NCBI RefSeq assembly: GCF_013035425.1 | Contig: NZ_WQHX01000004.1 | Span: 124,001 to 188,000, forward strand | Source: Ruegeria arenilitoris | GTDB taxonomy: Bacteria > Pseudomonadota > Alphaproteobacteria > Rhodobacterales > Rhodobacteraceae | Length of the DNA: 64,000 nucleotides | Reading direction: 5' to 3' | Shown here: positions 18,755 to 28,028 of the stretch, piece by piece | Numbering within the stretch: position 1 is the stretch's first letter | How the letters are laid out: each line of letters opens with the position of its first letter | Notes under the pieces: generated by a model | Told to the model about the DNA's origin: nothing | Databases searched by the model: none | What the model saw: only the letters and a program-made list of their open reading frames with translations | Translations under genes and position numbers: made by a program

Positions 18755-20713
18755 ATGAAGTGGTTGGTAAGACTCCTTATCATTTTTGTAGCAGTTTTCG
18801 GATTGATCATCGGTGCCCTGCTGTTGATGCCTGCGGATAAACTTGGAGCTATTCTCGCAGAACAGGTAAAAGCCAGAACCGGGCGTGAACTGACACTTTC
18901 AGGCGATGTTCATCTGTCCTTCTGGCCTGTACTTGGGATGGAAACCGGTCCCGTTACCTTTAGCAACGCCCCCTGGGCCGGCTCCGAGCCGATGTTAAGT
19001 GCCAAAAGCTTGTCTGTCGGTGTAGATGCTACGGCACTTTTTTCTGGTGAAATGCGCGTTAAGCGAGTGATCGCTGAAAGCCCGGTTATACGGCTCGAAA
19101 TATCTGACGGTCGAGGAAATTGGGTTTTGGGGAATGTCGCTTCGGCTACACAAGGCTCTGACAGCACAGGGTCGTCACAACAATCTGAAACAGCGCCAAT
19201 CACGCTGGAACGTCTAGAGTTTTCAGACGCCAGGCTGATCTACCTTGAGAATGGCAAGGTGAGTATGGATTTTGTCGATGTTGATCTGTTTGCCAGCTGG
19301 CCACAGGTATCGGCACCTATGGATTTGCAGGCCCAGATGCCGGTTCCTGGCGGCGCTGTTCAGGTCGATATGAAGATTCCAGACTTGCCAGCATTTTCAT
19401 CTGGTGTTGTCACGCCGTTGCAGGTGGCCCTGCTTGCCCCTGGTGGAGATATTGGTTTCGGAGGGCGCGTGAATCTTGCGGGTGAAATGGACGGAAACGT
19501 AGACATTATTGCGAACGACACCCACAAGATGCTTGCTGCGTTTGGTCAGGGTGGAGTTGTCGTGCCTAAGGGCCTTGGCAGGATTGCGAAAATCGACGGG
19601 CAGATGACTTACACCCGCGATGGCCGGATTTCCCTGCGGGGCATGACGGCACAATTAGACGATAACCGCTTGAACGGTGAAGCAGACATTGTGATTTCCA
19701 ACCCACCGCAAGTGACAGCGCGCCTGAATACGCGCAATCTGGACCTGTCGAAGGTCAGCGACACCAATACCATTGGCAGTACATCCGGTTCAGCATCTAA
19801 AAGCGGATCAAGTGATAAGTGGTCTACTGACCCCATCGATGCCTCTGCACTATCTCTGGCGAATGCCTCGATCCGGTTACAGGCGGAATCTATAGCCGTC
19901 CCCGGCATGACGTTTGGCCAAAGCGATCTTACGCTTGATCTTGAACGCTCCCGCGCCGTCCTGAAAATGCATCCCGCATCACTGTTCTCAGGTCAGCTAA
20001 ACGGACAAGTCGTTGCTAACAACCGCAATGGCCTGTCGGTTGGCGGCGATTTGAATGCCAAGAATATCGACCTCAAAGAAGCGTTGGAAACGCTTGGTGA
20101 CATCAAGCGCCTGTCTGGCAAGGCATCTGGCTCGCTACAGTTTCTTGGCGTCGGTCAAACCGAAGAACAAATAATGCGATCCTTGAGTGGCAAAGGCGAT
20201 ATTGACGTAGGAAAAGGCGTCATATCCGGCCTTGATCTGGACCGATTGATGGGGCGAGGGAGTGGATCAGGGGGGACCACAGTTTTCAATAGCTTAACTG
20301 CAAGTTTTTCAATGAAAGATGGGGACCTTAAAAACGACGACCTTTTGATGAAGCTGGACAACTTCAGGGCGGACGGAAAAGGGCAAGTGGGTCTCGGTGC
20401 TCGCAATATCGACTACGTGTTCACTCCAGTCGCCCTGCGTGCAAATTCAGGCGACGGTATTTCGGTGCCAGTGCGTATTGTCGGACCGTGGAGTGACCCT
20501 TCGATCAAGCCTGACTTGACGAAAGTTATCGAAGCCGCGGCCGAGGGTAAGGTCAAAGAAATCGAAGATGATGCTAAGCAAAAAGTACTAAAAAAAGTGG
20601 GCAATGAACTCGACGCTACAATCACCGAAACTGATCAGGTTGAGGACGCCCTCAAGAAAAAGCTAGAAGATGAGGCCAAGAAGGGGCTTTTGAAGTTGCT
20701 GGGCGGCGACTAA
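18755..20713 (+). CDS. AsmA family protein
   Basis: A 652-residue inner-membrane-anchored periplasmic protein: one N-terminal helix (residues 3-25), an AsmA N-terminal domain and a C-terminal AsmA_2-like region (about 430-600) with DLDRLMGRGSGSGGTT and a helical acidic-basic tail. AsmA-like proteins are bridge-type lipid carriers or assembly factors between the membranes. I chose ATG 18755 over GTG 18746; AGGTGG lies just upstream. It sits beside the capsule/KDO operon, consistent with envelope work, but converges with it and is separately transcribed. Confidence 0.92.
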   Translation: MKWLVRLLIIFVAVFGLIIGALLLMPADKLGAILAEQVKARTGRELTLSGDVHLSFWPVLGMETGPVTFSNAPWAGSEPMLSAKSLSVGVDATALFSGEMRVKRVIAESPVIRLEISDGRGNWVLGNVASATQGSDSTGSSQQSETAPITLERLEFSDARLIYLENGKVSMDFVDVDLFASWPQVSAPMDLQAQMPVPGGAVQVDMKIPDLPAFSSGVVTPLQVALLAPGGDIGFGGRVNLAGEMDGNVDIIANDTHKMLAAFGQGGVVVPKGLGRIAKIDGQMTYTRDGRISLRGMTAQLDDNRLNGEADIVISNPPQVTARLNTRNLDLSKVSDTNTIGSTSGSASKSGSSDKWSTDPIDASALSLANASIRLQAESIAVPGMTFGQSDLTLDLERSRAVLKMHPASLFSGQLNGQVVANNRNGLSVGGDLNAKNIDLKEALETLGDIKRLSGKASGSLQFLGVGQTEEQIMRSLSGKGDIDVGKGVISGLDLDRLMGRGSGSGGTTVFNSLTASFSMKDGDLKNDDLLMKLDNFRADGKGQVGLGARNIDYVFTPVALRANSGDGISVPVRIVGPWSDPSIKPDLTKVIEAAAEGKVKEIEDDAKQKVLKKVGNELDATITETDQVEDALKKKLEDEAKKGLLKLLGGD

Positions 20714-20722
20714 TGACCAATT

Positions 20723-20741
20723 GGGGCGCAAATTGCGCCCC
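20723..20741. terminator. Hairpin between convergent asmA and phosphomannomutase genes
   Basis: 19-base inverted repeat (GGGGCGCAA-A-TTGCGCCCC) lying between two convergent stops. There is no clear T tract on either side, so it may be a weak bidirectional terminator or only a 3'-end stabiliser. Confidence 0.5.
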
Positions 20742-20752
20742 GCTTGCCAGCT

Positions 20753-22249
20753 TCAAATGCTTTGATCATAGTCGCCGACGCCCGGCTCTGTGCGTATCAC
20801 AGCGTCGATCTCAGCAAAGATTTCGCGCATTTCCTGTTCACTTTCGCTGCTTTCGCAAACAACAACCAGGTTCGGAGTGTTGGACGAAGCACGTACCAGA
20901 CCCCAACTGCCGTTGTCCAATATGACTCGAGCCCCATTTACGGTCACGACTTCTTTGATCCCGCGCCCTGCGAAACTCTCTCCGGCGTTGGCTTTTTCCA
21001 CGAGTTTATCGACCAGTCTTTTCAGAATATCGTATTTCTCGGTGTCGGCAGCGAAAGGAGACATTGTCGGGGTCGACCAAGTTTTCGGCAGCGCCTTTCG
21101 CAGATCAGACATACTTTGGTGCGGGTTACGATCCATAAGTTTACATATCTCAACGGCCACACGCATGCCGCAGTCGTAACCGCGCCCTATGGGCTCGGCC
21201 AGAAAATAGTGTCCCGATTTCTCAAATCCTGCCAGCGCGCCAATTTCCTTCACCCGCCGCTTCATGTGGCTGTGGCCGGTTTTCCAATAGTCGGCTTTGA
21301 CTCCGTTCGCTTTCAATTCAGGATCGCTCGCAAACAATCCGGTTGATTTAACATCGGCCACAAAGGTTGAGTTGGGGTGCAGCTTGGCCAGATCCCGTGC
21401 CATGATGACACCTACCTTGTCGGCAAATATCTCTTCGCCCTCGTCATCTACAACGCCACAACGGTCGCCGTCTCCGTCAAATCCTAGCGCAAGATCGGCG
21501 CCGCTTGATTTGACCGTTTCAGCCATGTCGCGAAGCATCTCCATGGCCTCGGGGTTTGGATTGTAGTGTGGGAATGTGTAGTCCAGCCGGTTGTGGCTGG
21601 GAACGACTTCGACACCCATCCGCTCAAAAATCTCAGGCGCAAAAGCCGAGGCTGTGCCGTTGCCTGTAGCGCAGACAACCTTGAGCGGTCGGGACATTTT
21701 GAAATCTCCGACCAAGTCGTCGATATAAGCCTCTTTTACCCCATCGACAAATTCGTAAGATCCCCCTTCGCGGGCTACGCCTTCTCCGTTCAGGACGATG
21801 TCCCGCAGTTCCGACATCTCGTCCGGTCCATGGGTCAATGGTCGGTCGAACCCCATCTTTACACCCGTCCAGCCGTTTGGATTATGGCTGGCCGTCACCA
21901 TGGCGACCGCAGGCACATCCAGATGGAATTGCGCAAAATAAGCCATGGGGCTGAGGGCAGGTCCGATATCCTTGACCTGGATTCCAGCTTGGATCAGCCC
22001 GAGAATAAGAGCGTTTTTTACAGAAAGAGAATAATCGCGATAATCGTTAGCCACTGTAATGACGGGGGCTATGCCGCGTCTGTGCATCTGGGTACCCAAC
22101 CCTAAACCAAGGGCAGTCATGCCGGGCAAGTTTATTTCGTCAGGGTATTTCCAACGCGCGTCGTATTCACGAAAACCGGTTGGTTTGATCATCGGGTCGC
22201 GCAGAAAGTTCCAGGTGTTTGGGCTCACCTCGGGTATTGGTTTGGGCAT
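20753..22249 (-). CDS. Phosphomannomutase/phosphoglucomutase
   Basis: An alpha-D-phosphohexomutase of 498 residues that interconverts hexose 6- and 1-phosphates for nucleotide-sugar synthesis (AlgC/ManB type). It shows the catalytic phosphoserine loop TASHNPNGWTGVKMG, the metal loop GFDGDGDRCGVVD, and the sugar and phosphate loops later (FEKSGHYF; SNTPNLVV in place of the usual RxSxTEP loop). ATG 22249 is chosen over an in-frame TTG at 22261. It is last in the operon with kdsA and the capsule-export genes, so the product probably feeds capsule or LPS sugar synthesis. Confidence 0.92.
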   Translation of the reverse strand: MPKPIPEVSPNTWNFLRDPMIKPTGFREYDARWKYPDEINLPGMTALGLGLGTQMHRRGIAPVITVANDYRDYSLSVKNALILGLIQAGIQVKDIGPALSPMAYFAQFHLDVPAVAMVTASHNPNGWTGVKMGFDRPLTHGPDEMSELRDIVLNGEGVAREGGSYEFVDGVKEAYIDDLVGDFKMSRPLKVVCATGNGTASAFAPEIFERMGVEVVPSHNRLDYTFPHYNPNPEAMEMLRDMAETVKSSGADLALGFDGDGDRCGVVDDEGEEIFADKVGVIMARDLAKLHPNSTFVADVKSTGLFASDPELKANGVKADYWKTGHSHMKRRVKEIGALAGFEKSGHYFLAEPIGRGYDCGMRVAVEICKLMDRNPHQSMSDLRKALPKTWSTPTMSPFAADTEKYDILKRLVDKLVEKANAGESFAGRGIKEVVTVNGARVILDNGSWGLVRASSNTPNLVVVCESSESEQEMREIFAEIDAVIRTEPGVGDYDQSI

Positions 22250-22264
22250 AACAATTCTCAATCT

Positions 22265-23098
22265 TTAAATTTTTACAGGGTTAGCTTTGGCAAGCGCATC
22301 AAAACGCATCAATATGTCAATTAATTGGCCCATCTGATCCAGTGGGATCATGTTCGGCCCGTCAGAAGGAGCATTGTCGGGATCTTGATGCGTTTCGATA
22401 AATACTGCTCCAACTCCTAACGATACTGCCGCGCGGGCCATCACCGGCGCAAACTCGCGCTGGCCGCCGGAGGAACCTCCTTGACCTCCGGGTTGCTGTA
22501 CGGAATGCGTTGCATCCATCACAACTGGGTATCCGGTCTGGGCCATCTGCGGCAGCGACCGCATATCGGCAACGAGGGTGTTGTAGCCAAAAGACGTCCC
22601 ACGTTCGGTCAACAAGATGTTCTGATTACCCGTGCTCTCGATTTTCGAGATAATGTTCGGCATCTCCCAAGGTGCAAGAAACTGCCCTTTTTTGACGTTG
22701 ATGACGGCCCCAGTATTGCCTGCCGCCAATAGCATATCCGTCTGTCGGCACAGGAAAGCGGGGATTTGCAGCACATCAACGATCTCAGCCGCGATGGCGC
22801 ATTGGGCCTCGGTATGCACATCGGTCAAAACCGGAACGCCGATGGTCTTGCGGATGTCGTCCAGAACCTTCAGCCCTGCATCGATTCCCATGCCGCGTTT
22901 ACCGGACAGAGAGGTGCGGTTAGCCTTATCAAAGGAGGCTTTGAATACATACTGCGCGCCCGCAGCGTCACAGGCTTCTTTCATGGTGCCCGCAATCATC
23001 TGCGCGTGGTCCGCTGTCTCAAGCTGGCAGGGGCCAGCGATAATGGTCAGTGGAAGGTCGTTACCGACGGTAAGATCGGCGATTTTTACATGTTTCAT
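22265..23098 (-). CDS. kdsA: 3-deoxy-8-phosphooctulonate synthase (KDO-8-phosphate synthase)
   Basis: Condenses phosphoenolpyruvate with arabinose 5-phosphate to KDO-8-phosphate for LPS core or KDO-linked capsule. The 277-residue TIM barrel has IAGPCQLET near the start (Cys at a position that is the metal ligand in metal-dependent forms is present), KASFDKANRTS, GVPVLTDVHT and DATHSVQQPG. It lies five bases downstream of the kpsE-like gene and 15 bases upstream of the mutase. In kps-type loci KDO forms the lipid linker of group 2 capsules, which fits these neighbours. Confidence 0.96.
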   Translation of the reverse strand: MKHVKIADLTVGNDLPLTIIAGPCQLETADHAQMIAGTMKEACDAAGAQYVFKASFDKANRTSLSGKRGMGIDAGLKVLDDIRKTIGVPVLTDVHTEAQCAIAAEIVDVLQIPAFLCRQTDMLLAAGNTGAVINVKKGQFLAPWEMPNIISKIESTGNQNILLTERGTSFGYNTLVADMRSLPQMAQTGYPVVMDATHSVQQPGGQGGSSGGQREFAPVMARAAVSLGVGAVFIETHQDPDNAPSDGPNMIPLDQMGQLIDILMRFDALAKANPVKI

Positions 23099-23103
23099 TT
23101 GTT

Positions 23104-24672
23104 TTACGAAGATACCTGTTCTCGAAGGACCGACGCAGTAAGCGAGATCATGAGGTAGATACCAGCAAACAACAAGAATGCCAAAATCGTATTTTCGAAC
23201 TTCCGCGGATAACCGGCCTCTTGGCTGGCCACCGGGTTCACTGACACGGTCAGGTAACGGACCTTTCGGTTTGCTTCGGTGCGTGTTGTTTCCACTTGTT
23301 GCAAGGCAGATTGCAACATCATGTCCCGCGCAGCCAGATCGGCCTGAGCCATTTGAATTCGAACGTTCAAGCGCGCAAGCGAGTTTTCCCCGGCCGATAC
23401 ATCCAGCATCTCGGCGTTAAGTTCGTTCAGAACCGCCTGCAGACGCTCTATATCCGCCTGAACGCCTTCAACTTTGGCCTGATTGGGCCGCAGATTGTCT
23501 AGCAATGCGGCAAGTTGCAGTTCTTTGTCCTGAAGTTGAATCTCGAATTGATCAATGCGTGCCCGCAAGCTTGCGATTACGCTTTGCGGGTCTAGTACGG
23601 CTCCCTGGAGCTGCAATTCGATTAGATCCTCCTGCGCCCTCCTGCGTGCATCTTGCGCATCCTCAAAGCTTTTCATAGCTTCGCGCATCTGGTCTTCGCG
23701 TTTGAGCACGGACAACGCATTAATCGTCTCTTCGGCATACTGGATAAGTCGTCGTGACACTTCGACCGAATATTCAGGATCTGGCGTTGCGACTTCCATT
23801 CGGACAATTCCATCCGAGGGATCATATCCAATAGTCACCATTTTTTTATAGAGCTTGTGGGTTTCCTCGAGGGAAGCATCAGGTGACAGGCGTTGAATCG
23901 GGTCGATCCATTCCTGTTTGAACACCTCATCAAATCCGGTGTCGCGGTTCAACCGCTCCAATGCATCTTTGGATTCAAGAAACTCCTGGCTCGCAACCGA
24001 ATCCTGTGCAGTGGCGTATTGAGTTCCGGACAGGAAACCGCCAATTGCCCCGGCTGCGCCGTCCGCTTGCAAGATCGAAAATGCTGACGAGCTGGCATAC
24101 ATCGGAGTGGCAACGCGATAAAAGTAGTAGCCCACCAAAAGCGTAGGAAGCATCACAAAGACAGCCAGCCGAGCGAACATAGTAAGCAGCTTGCGCCGCC
24201 GGCGTTGCGCAATGTCTTTTTGAATTTGACCGATTTCGTACTCCCGCCTCTCTGAGGGCGAAAGTTCTGGTCCGGGCAGGTTGTCTTTGGGGTCCTCGGT
24301 GATTTGCGGAAGTAAAACCTTAACCTTACCGGAATCCGGTGTGGGTTGATCGTTGGCGGCCAGTTCCAGAAGATTAGCCCTTTGAAAAGGATCCAGCCCT
24401 ATCTGCCTGAGCAAGCGTACCGCGTCATAGTCAGAGTTGGCAGACAGACCGTTCTTTTTCGCTAGTCGCCTTGCGACGCGTAATTGCCGGCCAGTCAAAC
24501 CTTCGCGCTTAATTTCGTCAATATTGGTGGACGATCCGGTATCTTCTTTTATTACGTTGCCTTGAGTCGCGCGCCGAATCCGGTCAATCGCGTCCGAGCG
24601 CGCCTCGGCGGTGCCTTCGCCGCCGGGCGATCGATTGGGGTTATACTTTTTAGCCTTGGGTTTGGTAGTCAT
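23104..24672 (-). CDS. Capsule polysaccharide export inner-membrane protein (KpsE/BexC/CtrB-like)
   Basis: A 522-residue polysaccharide co-polymerase-type protein. One helix at about 166-186 is followed by a Wzz-like periplasmic domain with long coiled coil and a second helix at the end (ILAFLLFAGIYLMI). KpsE relatives link the ABC exporter to the outer-membrane channel. It is odd in carrying about 160 polar, partly basic residues before the first helix, whereas typical members are near 380 residues. The start ATG 24672 lies 23 nt inside the ATPase gene; an in-frame TTG at 24702 is less likely. Confidence 0.9.
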   Translation of the reverse strand: MTTKPKAKKYNPNRSPGGEGTAEARSDAIDRIRRATQGNVIKEDTGSSTNIDEIKREGLTGRQLRVARRLAKKNGLSANSDYDAVRLLRQIGLDPFQRANLLELAANDQPTPDSGKVKVLLPQITEDPKDNLPGPELSPSERREYEIGQIQKDIAQRRRRKLLTMFARLAVFVMLPTLLVGYYFYRVATPMYASSSAFSILQADGAAGAIGGFLSGTQYATAQDSVASQEFLESKDALERLNRDTGFDEVFKQEWIDPIQRLSPDASLEETHKLYKKMVTIGYDPSDGIVRMEVATPDPEYSVEVSRRLIQYAEETINALSVLKREDQMREAMKSFEDAQDARRRAQEDLIELQLQGAVLDPQSVIASLRARIDQFEIQLQDKELQLAALLDNLRPNQAKVEGVQADIERLQAVLNELNAEMLDVSAGENSLARLNVRIQMAQADLAARDMMLQSALQQVETTRTEANRKVRYLTVSVNPVASQEAGYPRKFENTILAFLLFAGIYLMISLTASVLREQVSS

Positions 24673-25309
24673 AAAGCTGCTTTGCCTCTTCCAAGGTTTC
24701 AAACATGTACAATTGCCCGTCTACAAGAACCGCTGCTTGCCGGGCAAATTTTTCCAAAGTCTTTGGGTTGTGGGAAACGATCACCAAAGTCGTGGTGCGT
24801 AACCTCTCGCGAAGAATGTCCCCGGCTTTTTTATTGAATTCGACATCGGTGGTCGATGGCATCCCTTCATCAATAAGGTACATGTCGAAATCCAGCGCCA
24901 ACATCAGGGCGAAAGTGAACCGAGCTTTCATACCTGACGAATAAGTACCAAGCGGTTGGTCGAAATACTCGCCGAGGTTACATAGCCATCTGCAATAGGC
25001 TTCGACGTAATCGGGATCCATACCATAGATATTTGCGATATAGCGCGCGTTTTCCAATGCCGACAAACGCTTAGCCACGCCTCCTGTGAAACCCATTGGA
25101 AAGGACACTCGACAGTCGCGCCGGATCACGCCTTCATCGGGTTTCTCAAGGCCGGCCATCATGTTGATCAACGTGGTTTTTCCGGTTCCATTTGGTGCCA
25201 GCACCCCAAGTGAAGACCCCAGATCCACGCGAAATGAAACCCTGTCCAGAATTACCTTGCGGCGGGTTCCGGTCCAGAATGACTTGCTGACATTTTCAAA
25301 TTCCAGCAT
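24650..25309 (-). CDS. Capsule polysaccharide ABC transporter ATP-binding protein (KpsT-like)
   Basis: A 219-residue ATPase of the polysaccharide-export class. Walker A is APNGTGKTT (38-46), the signature YSSGMKAR is the KpsT/Wzt-type form instead of LSGGQ, and Walker B is MYLIDEG. It powers transfer of capsular polysaccharide across the inner membrane with a KpsM permease, but no permease gene is adjacent in this window. It is first of a four-gene operon and overlaps the kpsE-like gene by 23 nt. The 217-bp upstream region is AT-rich and separates it from a divergent glycosylase gene. Confidence 0.93.
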   Translation of the reverse strand: MLEFENVSKSFWTGTRRKVILDRVSFRVDLGSSLGVLAPNGTGKTTLINMMAGLEKPDEGVIRRDCRVSFPMGFTGGVAKRLSALENARYIANIYGMDPDYVEAYCRWLCNLGEYFDQPLGTYSSGMKARFTFALMLALDFDMYLIDEGMPSTTDVEFNKKAGDILRERLRTTTLVIVSHNPKTLEKFARQAAVLVDGQLYMFETLEEAKQLYDYQTQG

Positions 25310-25526
25310 GCGCAGCCTGTATTCGCTCGTTCTTTGTCGGCTAGAAAGCGCGTCTTCTACCGATCTAGTTTGGATACATTATGCCGAAGTATGAAACAAA
25401 TGATCAATGAGCATACACAGATCTTGCCTAATATGTGACCTATTGGCGAGTGTTACCCTATTGTTGGCCGACCCTCATTCAGAACATATTTAACCTAAAT
25501 AACAGCAAATACGTTCTGGGAAATGG

Positions 25527-26114
25527 ATGCGGACCCTGATCAAAGACATTGAAAACTGTAGGTTGTGCGCTGATCGATTTGCGAAAACGGCGACGGCCCA
25601 CGAACCTCGCCCAGTGGTTTGGTTCACTCCCGGAACACCTATCTTGGTCGCGGGTCAGGCTCCCGGCGCACGCGTGCACGAGTCGGGCAGGCCGTTTACT
25701 GACCCTTCTGGTGATCGTCTGCGCGAGTGGCTGGGGTTGGATGAAAAGGCGTTTTACGACCGTTCTCTGGTATCAATCGTTCCAATGGCATTTTGCTTTC
25801 CCGGATATAATTCGCGCAATGCAGATTTACCGCCTCCTCCGATTTGCCGACGAACATGGCATGACAAAGTAATGTCCGCGATAGGCGATATCCGTCTGAC
25901 GGTTCTTGTTGGAGGCTATGCGCACAAGTATCACCTTGGCACCCAAACACCTGTAACGGATCTTGTGCGCAGGTGGCGAGACTATGCGCCGCGCGTCTTC
26001 GCCTTGCCACACCCGTCTTGGCGAAATACGGCATGGCTGAAGAAAAACCCGTGGTTCGAGGCGGATTTGTTGCCGGTTTTGCGTCAGCGGGTGCAAGAGG
26101 TTCTGAATGACTGA
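25527..26114 (+). CDS. Uracil-DNA glycosylase family protein
   Basis: A 195-residue member of the uracil-DNA glycosylase superfamily, removing uracil from DNA or a related base lesion. Motif 1 is GQAPG (43-47) with the following ESGRPFTDPSGDRL, and motif 2 is HPSWRN. Cysteines C11-x2-C14 and C90-x16-C107 fit the four-Cys [4Fe-4S] pattern of family 4/5 enzymes. The UdgX-specific basic loop is not seen. The gene overlaps the SseB-like gene by 8 nt. Confidence 0.88.
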   Translation: MRTLIKDIENCRLCADRFAKTATAHEPRPVVWFTPGTPILVAGQAPGARVHESGRPFTDPSGDRLREWLGLDEKAFYDRSLVSIVPMAFCFPGYNSRNADLPPPPICRRTWHDKVMSAIGDIRLTVLVGGYAHKYHLGTQTPVTDLVRRWRDYAPRVFALPHPSWRNTAWLKKNPWFEADLLPVLRQRVQEVLND

Positions 26115-26895
26115 AGAAACAATACTGGATCAAGCCCATGCGGAAATGGAATCCGCTGAAACGAATGACGAGGCAAGATTGCGATTTTTTGAGCGGCTTG
26201 CCGACAGCGAGCTGTTTCTGTTGCTGACCGAAGAGGCCCGTGATGAAAACATATCGCCCGAATTATTTGACGTTGCGGATGGTCGCTTTGTGTTGGCCTT
26301 TGATCGCGAAGACCGTCTGGCGCGCTTTGCGGGCCGGCCTGTTCCATATGTTGCTTTGTCCGGGCGAGTGCTGTCGACGATGCTTTCCGATAGAGGTATT
26401 GGTCTTGGCCTGAATCTGGATGTCGCACGTTCATCAACGTTAATACCACCCGAAGCATTGGCGTGGTTGACCGACACGCTGAAACATGGGCCGGAAGAAG
26501 TTCTTCAAAGGTTCAAGGAATTTCTGCCTCCAAAAGGTTTACCCGACAGGCTATTGCAGGCATTAGATATTAAATTGGCGTCGGCGACTGGTCTGGCCGT
26601 CTCAGCCTATTTGGCAGGCACAAAAACTGCTGCAGGTGGTCAAGGTCACCTGTTGGGTTTTGTGGCAGCTATTGAAGGCGCGGAACCTGCGCTGGCGCGG
26701 GCGGTGTCCGAGGCTTTGACGTTTTCCGGAGTTGAAGCCGGAGCACTTGACGTCGGTTTCTTCGATGCGGAGTCCCCAGCAGCGATTGCTTTGGCCAAGG
26801 TAGGACTGCGATTCGATCTGCCGCAACCTAAGGTCACTGAAATGGAAAGGGCCGCTCCGGGAAGAGATCCCGAGCGGCCCCCCATCTTAAAGTGA
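26107..26895 (+). CDS. SseB family protein
   Basis: A 262-residue protein whose N-terminal ~125 residues match the SseB N-terminal domain (LFLLLTEEA, then DGRFVLAFDREDRLARFAG and LGLNLDVARSSTLIPPEALAWL). The C-terminal half is a separate alpha/beta region of unknown role. E. coli SseB is linked to serine tolerance, but the function is unclear. The last residues (ERAAPGRDPERPPILK) are encoded by a long inverted repeat that probably doubles as a terminator, so the C-terminal tail may be a by-product of that structure. Confidence 0.85.
   Translation: MTEETILDQAHAEMESAETNDEARLRFFERLADSELFLLLTEEARDENISPELFDVADGRFVLAFDREDRLARFAGRPVPYVALSGRVLSTMLSDRGIGLGLNLDVARSSTLIPPEALAWLTDTLKHGPEEVLQRFKEFLPPKGLPDRLLQALDIKLASATGLAVSAYLAGTKTAAGGQGHLLGFVAAIEGAEPALARAVSEALTFSGVEAGALDVGFFDAESPAAIALAKVGLRFDLPQPKVTEMERAAPGRDPERPPILK
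26849..26880. terminator. Terminator-like hairpin inside the 3' end of the sseB-like gene
   Basis: Stem of 13 bp with one bulged C (left arm GGGCCGCTCCGGGA, right arm TCCCGAGCGGCCC) and a 5-nt loop, lying in codons just before the stop. On the minus strand it is 28 nt past the yghU stop and followed by TTTCCATTTC, so it best serves yghU. On the plus strand only CCATCTT follows. Confidence 0.75.
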
Positions 26896-26908
26896 CTGGA
26901 GCCAACTA

Positions 26909-27784
26909 TCAGCCGGTGGGCTCTAGCTTGTCCTGTGTCCTGGTTTCAAAGTCGCCGGCATCATGACGTTCGTGCAGTTGTGTGTGCGGTGCGCCAAAAG
27001 TTCTGTTGACCATACGGCCCCGCTGAACTGCGGGCCGTGCATCTATGGCCTTGGCCCAGCGCATCACATTTTCATAGGATTCGACGTCCAGAAACTCTGC
27101 AGCGTCATACAGACGGCCTAGGACTAGCTGTCCGTACCACGGCCAGATGGCCATATCGGCGATGGTGTATTCCTCGCCAGCAACGTAGGTTTTGTCAGCT
27201 AGTTGACGGTCCAAAACGTCAAGTTGCCGTTTGGTTTCCATCGCAAATCGGTCAATTGGATATTGCCACTTCTCTGGCGCATAGGCGTAGAAATGTCCGA
27301 AGCCGCCACCTAGGTAAGGGGCGCTGCCCATCTGCCAAAAAACCCAATTCATCACTTCGGTCCGTTCCGGACCAGACACGGGTAGGAAGACACCGAATTT
27401 TTCAGCCAGATGAAAAAGAATCGATGCGCTTTCGAAAACGCGGACAGGTTTTTCCCCAGAACGATCCCAAAGGGCTGGGATCTTGGAATTTGGGTTGGCT
27501 TCCACAAACCCTGACCCAAATTGATCGCCGTCACCAATTTTTATTAGCCAGGCGTTGTATTCGGCTCCGGAATGCCCCAAAGCCAGCAGTTCCTCCAGCA
27601 TGATAGTTACTTTAACCCCGTTGGGGGTCGCCAGCGAGTAAAGCTGCATCGGGTGTTTCCCGGTTGGCAGGTCCTTGTCATGAGTTGCCCCGGATATGGG
27701 GCGGTTGATCTTGGCAAATTGACCGCCGCTTTCACTGTCCCATGTCCAGACCTTTGGAGGGGTATAGTTGGATTCTTCGCTCAT
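26909..27784 (-). CDS. yghU: Glutathione S-transferase of the YghU class
   Basis: A 291-residue Nu-class glutathione transferase. It has the YghU N-terminal extension (YTPPKVWTWD), GGQFAKINRPISGATHDK, then a thioredoxin-like domain beginning MQLYSLATPNGVKVTIMLEE and a C-terminal helical domain. YghU enzymes hold two glutathiones and reduce organic hydroperoxides and disulfides. A 14-bp palindrome lies 37 bp upstream of the start. It is monocistronic and converges with the sseB-like gene. Confidence 0.94.
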   Translation of the reverse strand: MSEESNYTPPKVWTWDSESGGQFAKINRPISGATHDKDLPTGKHPMQLYSLATPNGVKVTIMLEELLALGHSGAEYNAWLIKIGDGDQFGSGFVEANPNSKIPALWDRSGEKPVRVFESASILFHLAEKFGVFLPVSGPERTEVMNWVFWQMGSAPYLGGGFGHFYAYAPEKWQYPIDRFAMETKRQLDVLDRQLADKTYVAGEEYTIADMAIWPWYGQLVLGRLYDAAEFLDVESYENVMRWAKAIDARPAVQRGRMVNRTFGAPHTQLHERHDAGDFETRTQDKLEPTG

Positions 27785-27820
27785 GTTGTGCGTTCCTTAT
27801 CCTTGCCTTGTCGCTGGGTC

Positions 27821-27834
27821 GCTGTCGTGACAGC
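27821..27834. promoter_or_regulatory. Palindrome upstream of yghU (possible operator)
   Basis: GCTGTC-GT-GACAGC, 6-bp perfect arms, 37 bp upstream of the yghU ATG within the 244-bp gap shared with the YHS gene. The position would suit a regulator of yghU. No known consensus is recognised. Confidence 0.35.
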
Positions 27835-28028
27835 TAATATTGCAAGTGGCAAAGTCCAACCCCTGATCTTTCGTTGATTTTGTAACAAACCATGCCCTCA
27901 GCCTCACGTTTTCTCGTGGGATGTCACAGGGGCGCGAGCGGTGCTTCGCGATTGCATGAAATCATTTATTGTTCGGATAGACCCGCAAATCGGGCGCCCT
28001 GAAACCGAATGGATATGAGGATTGTCAC

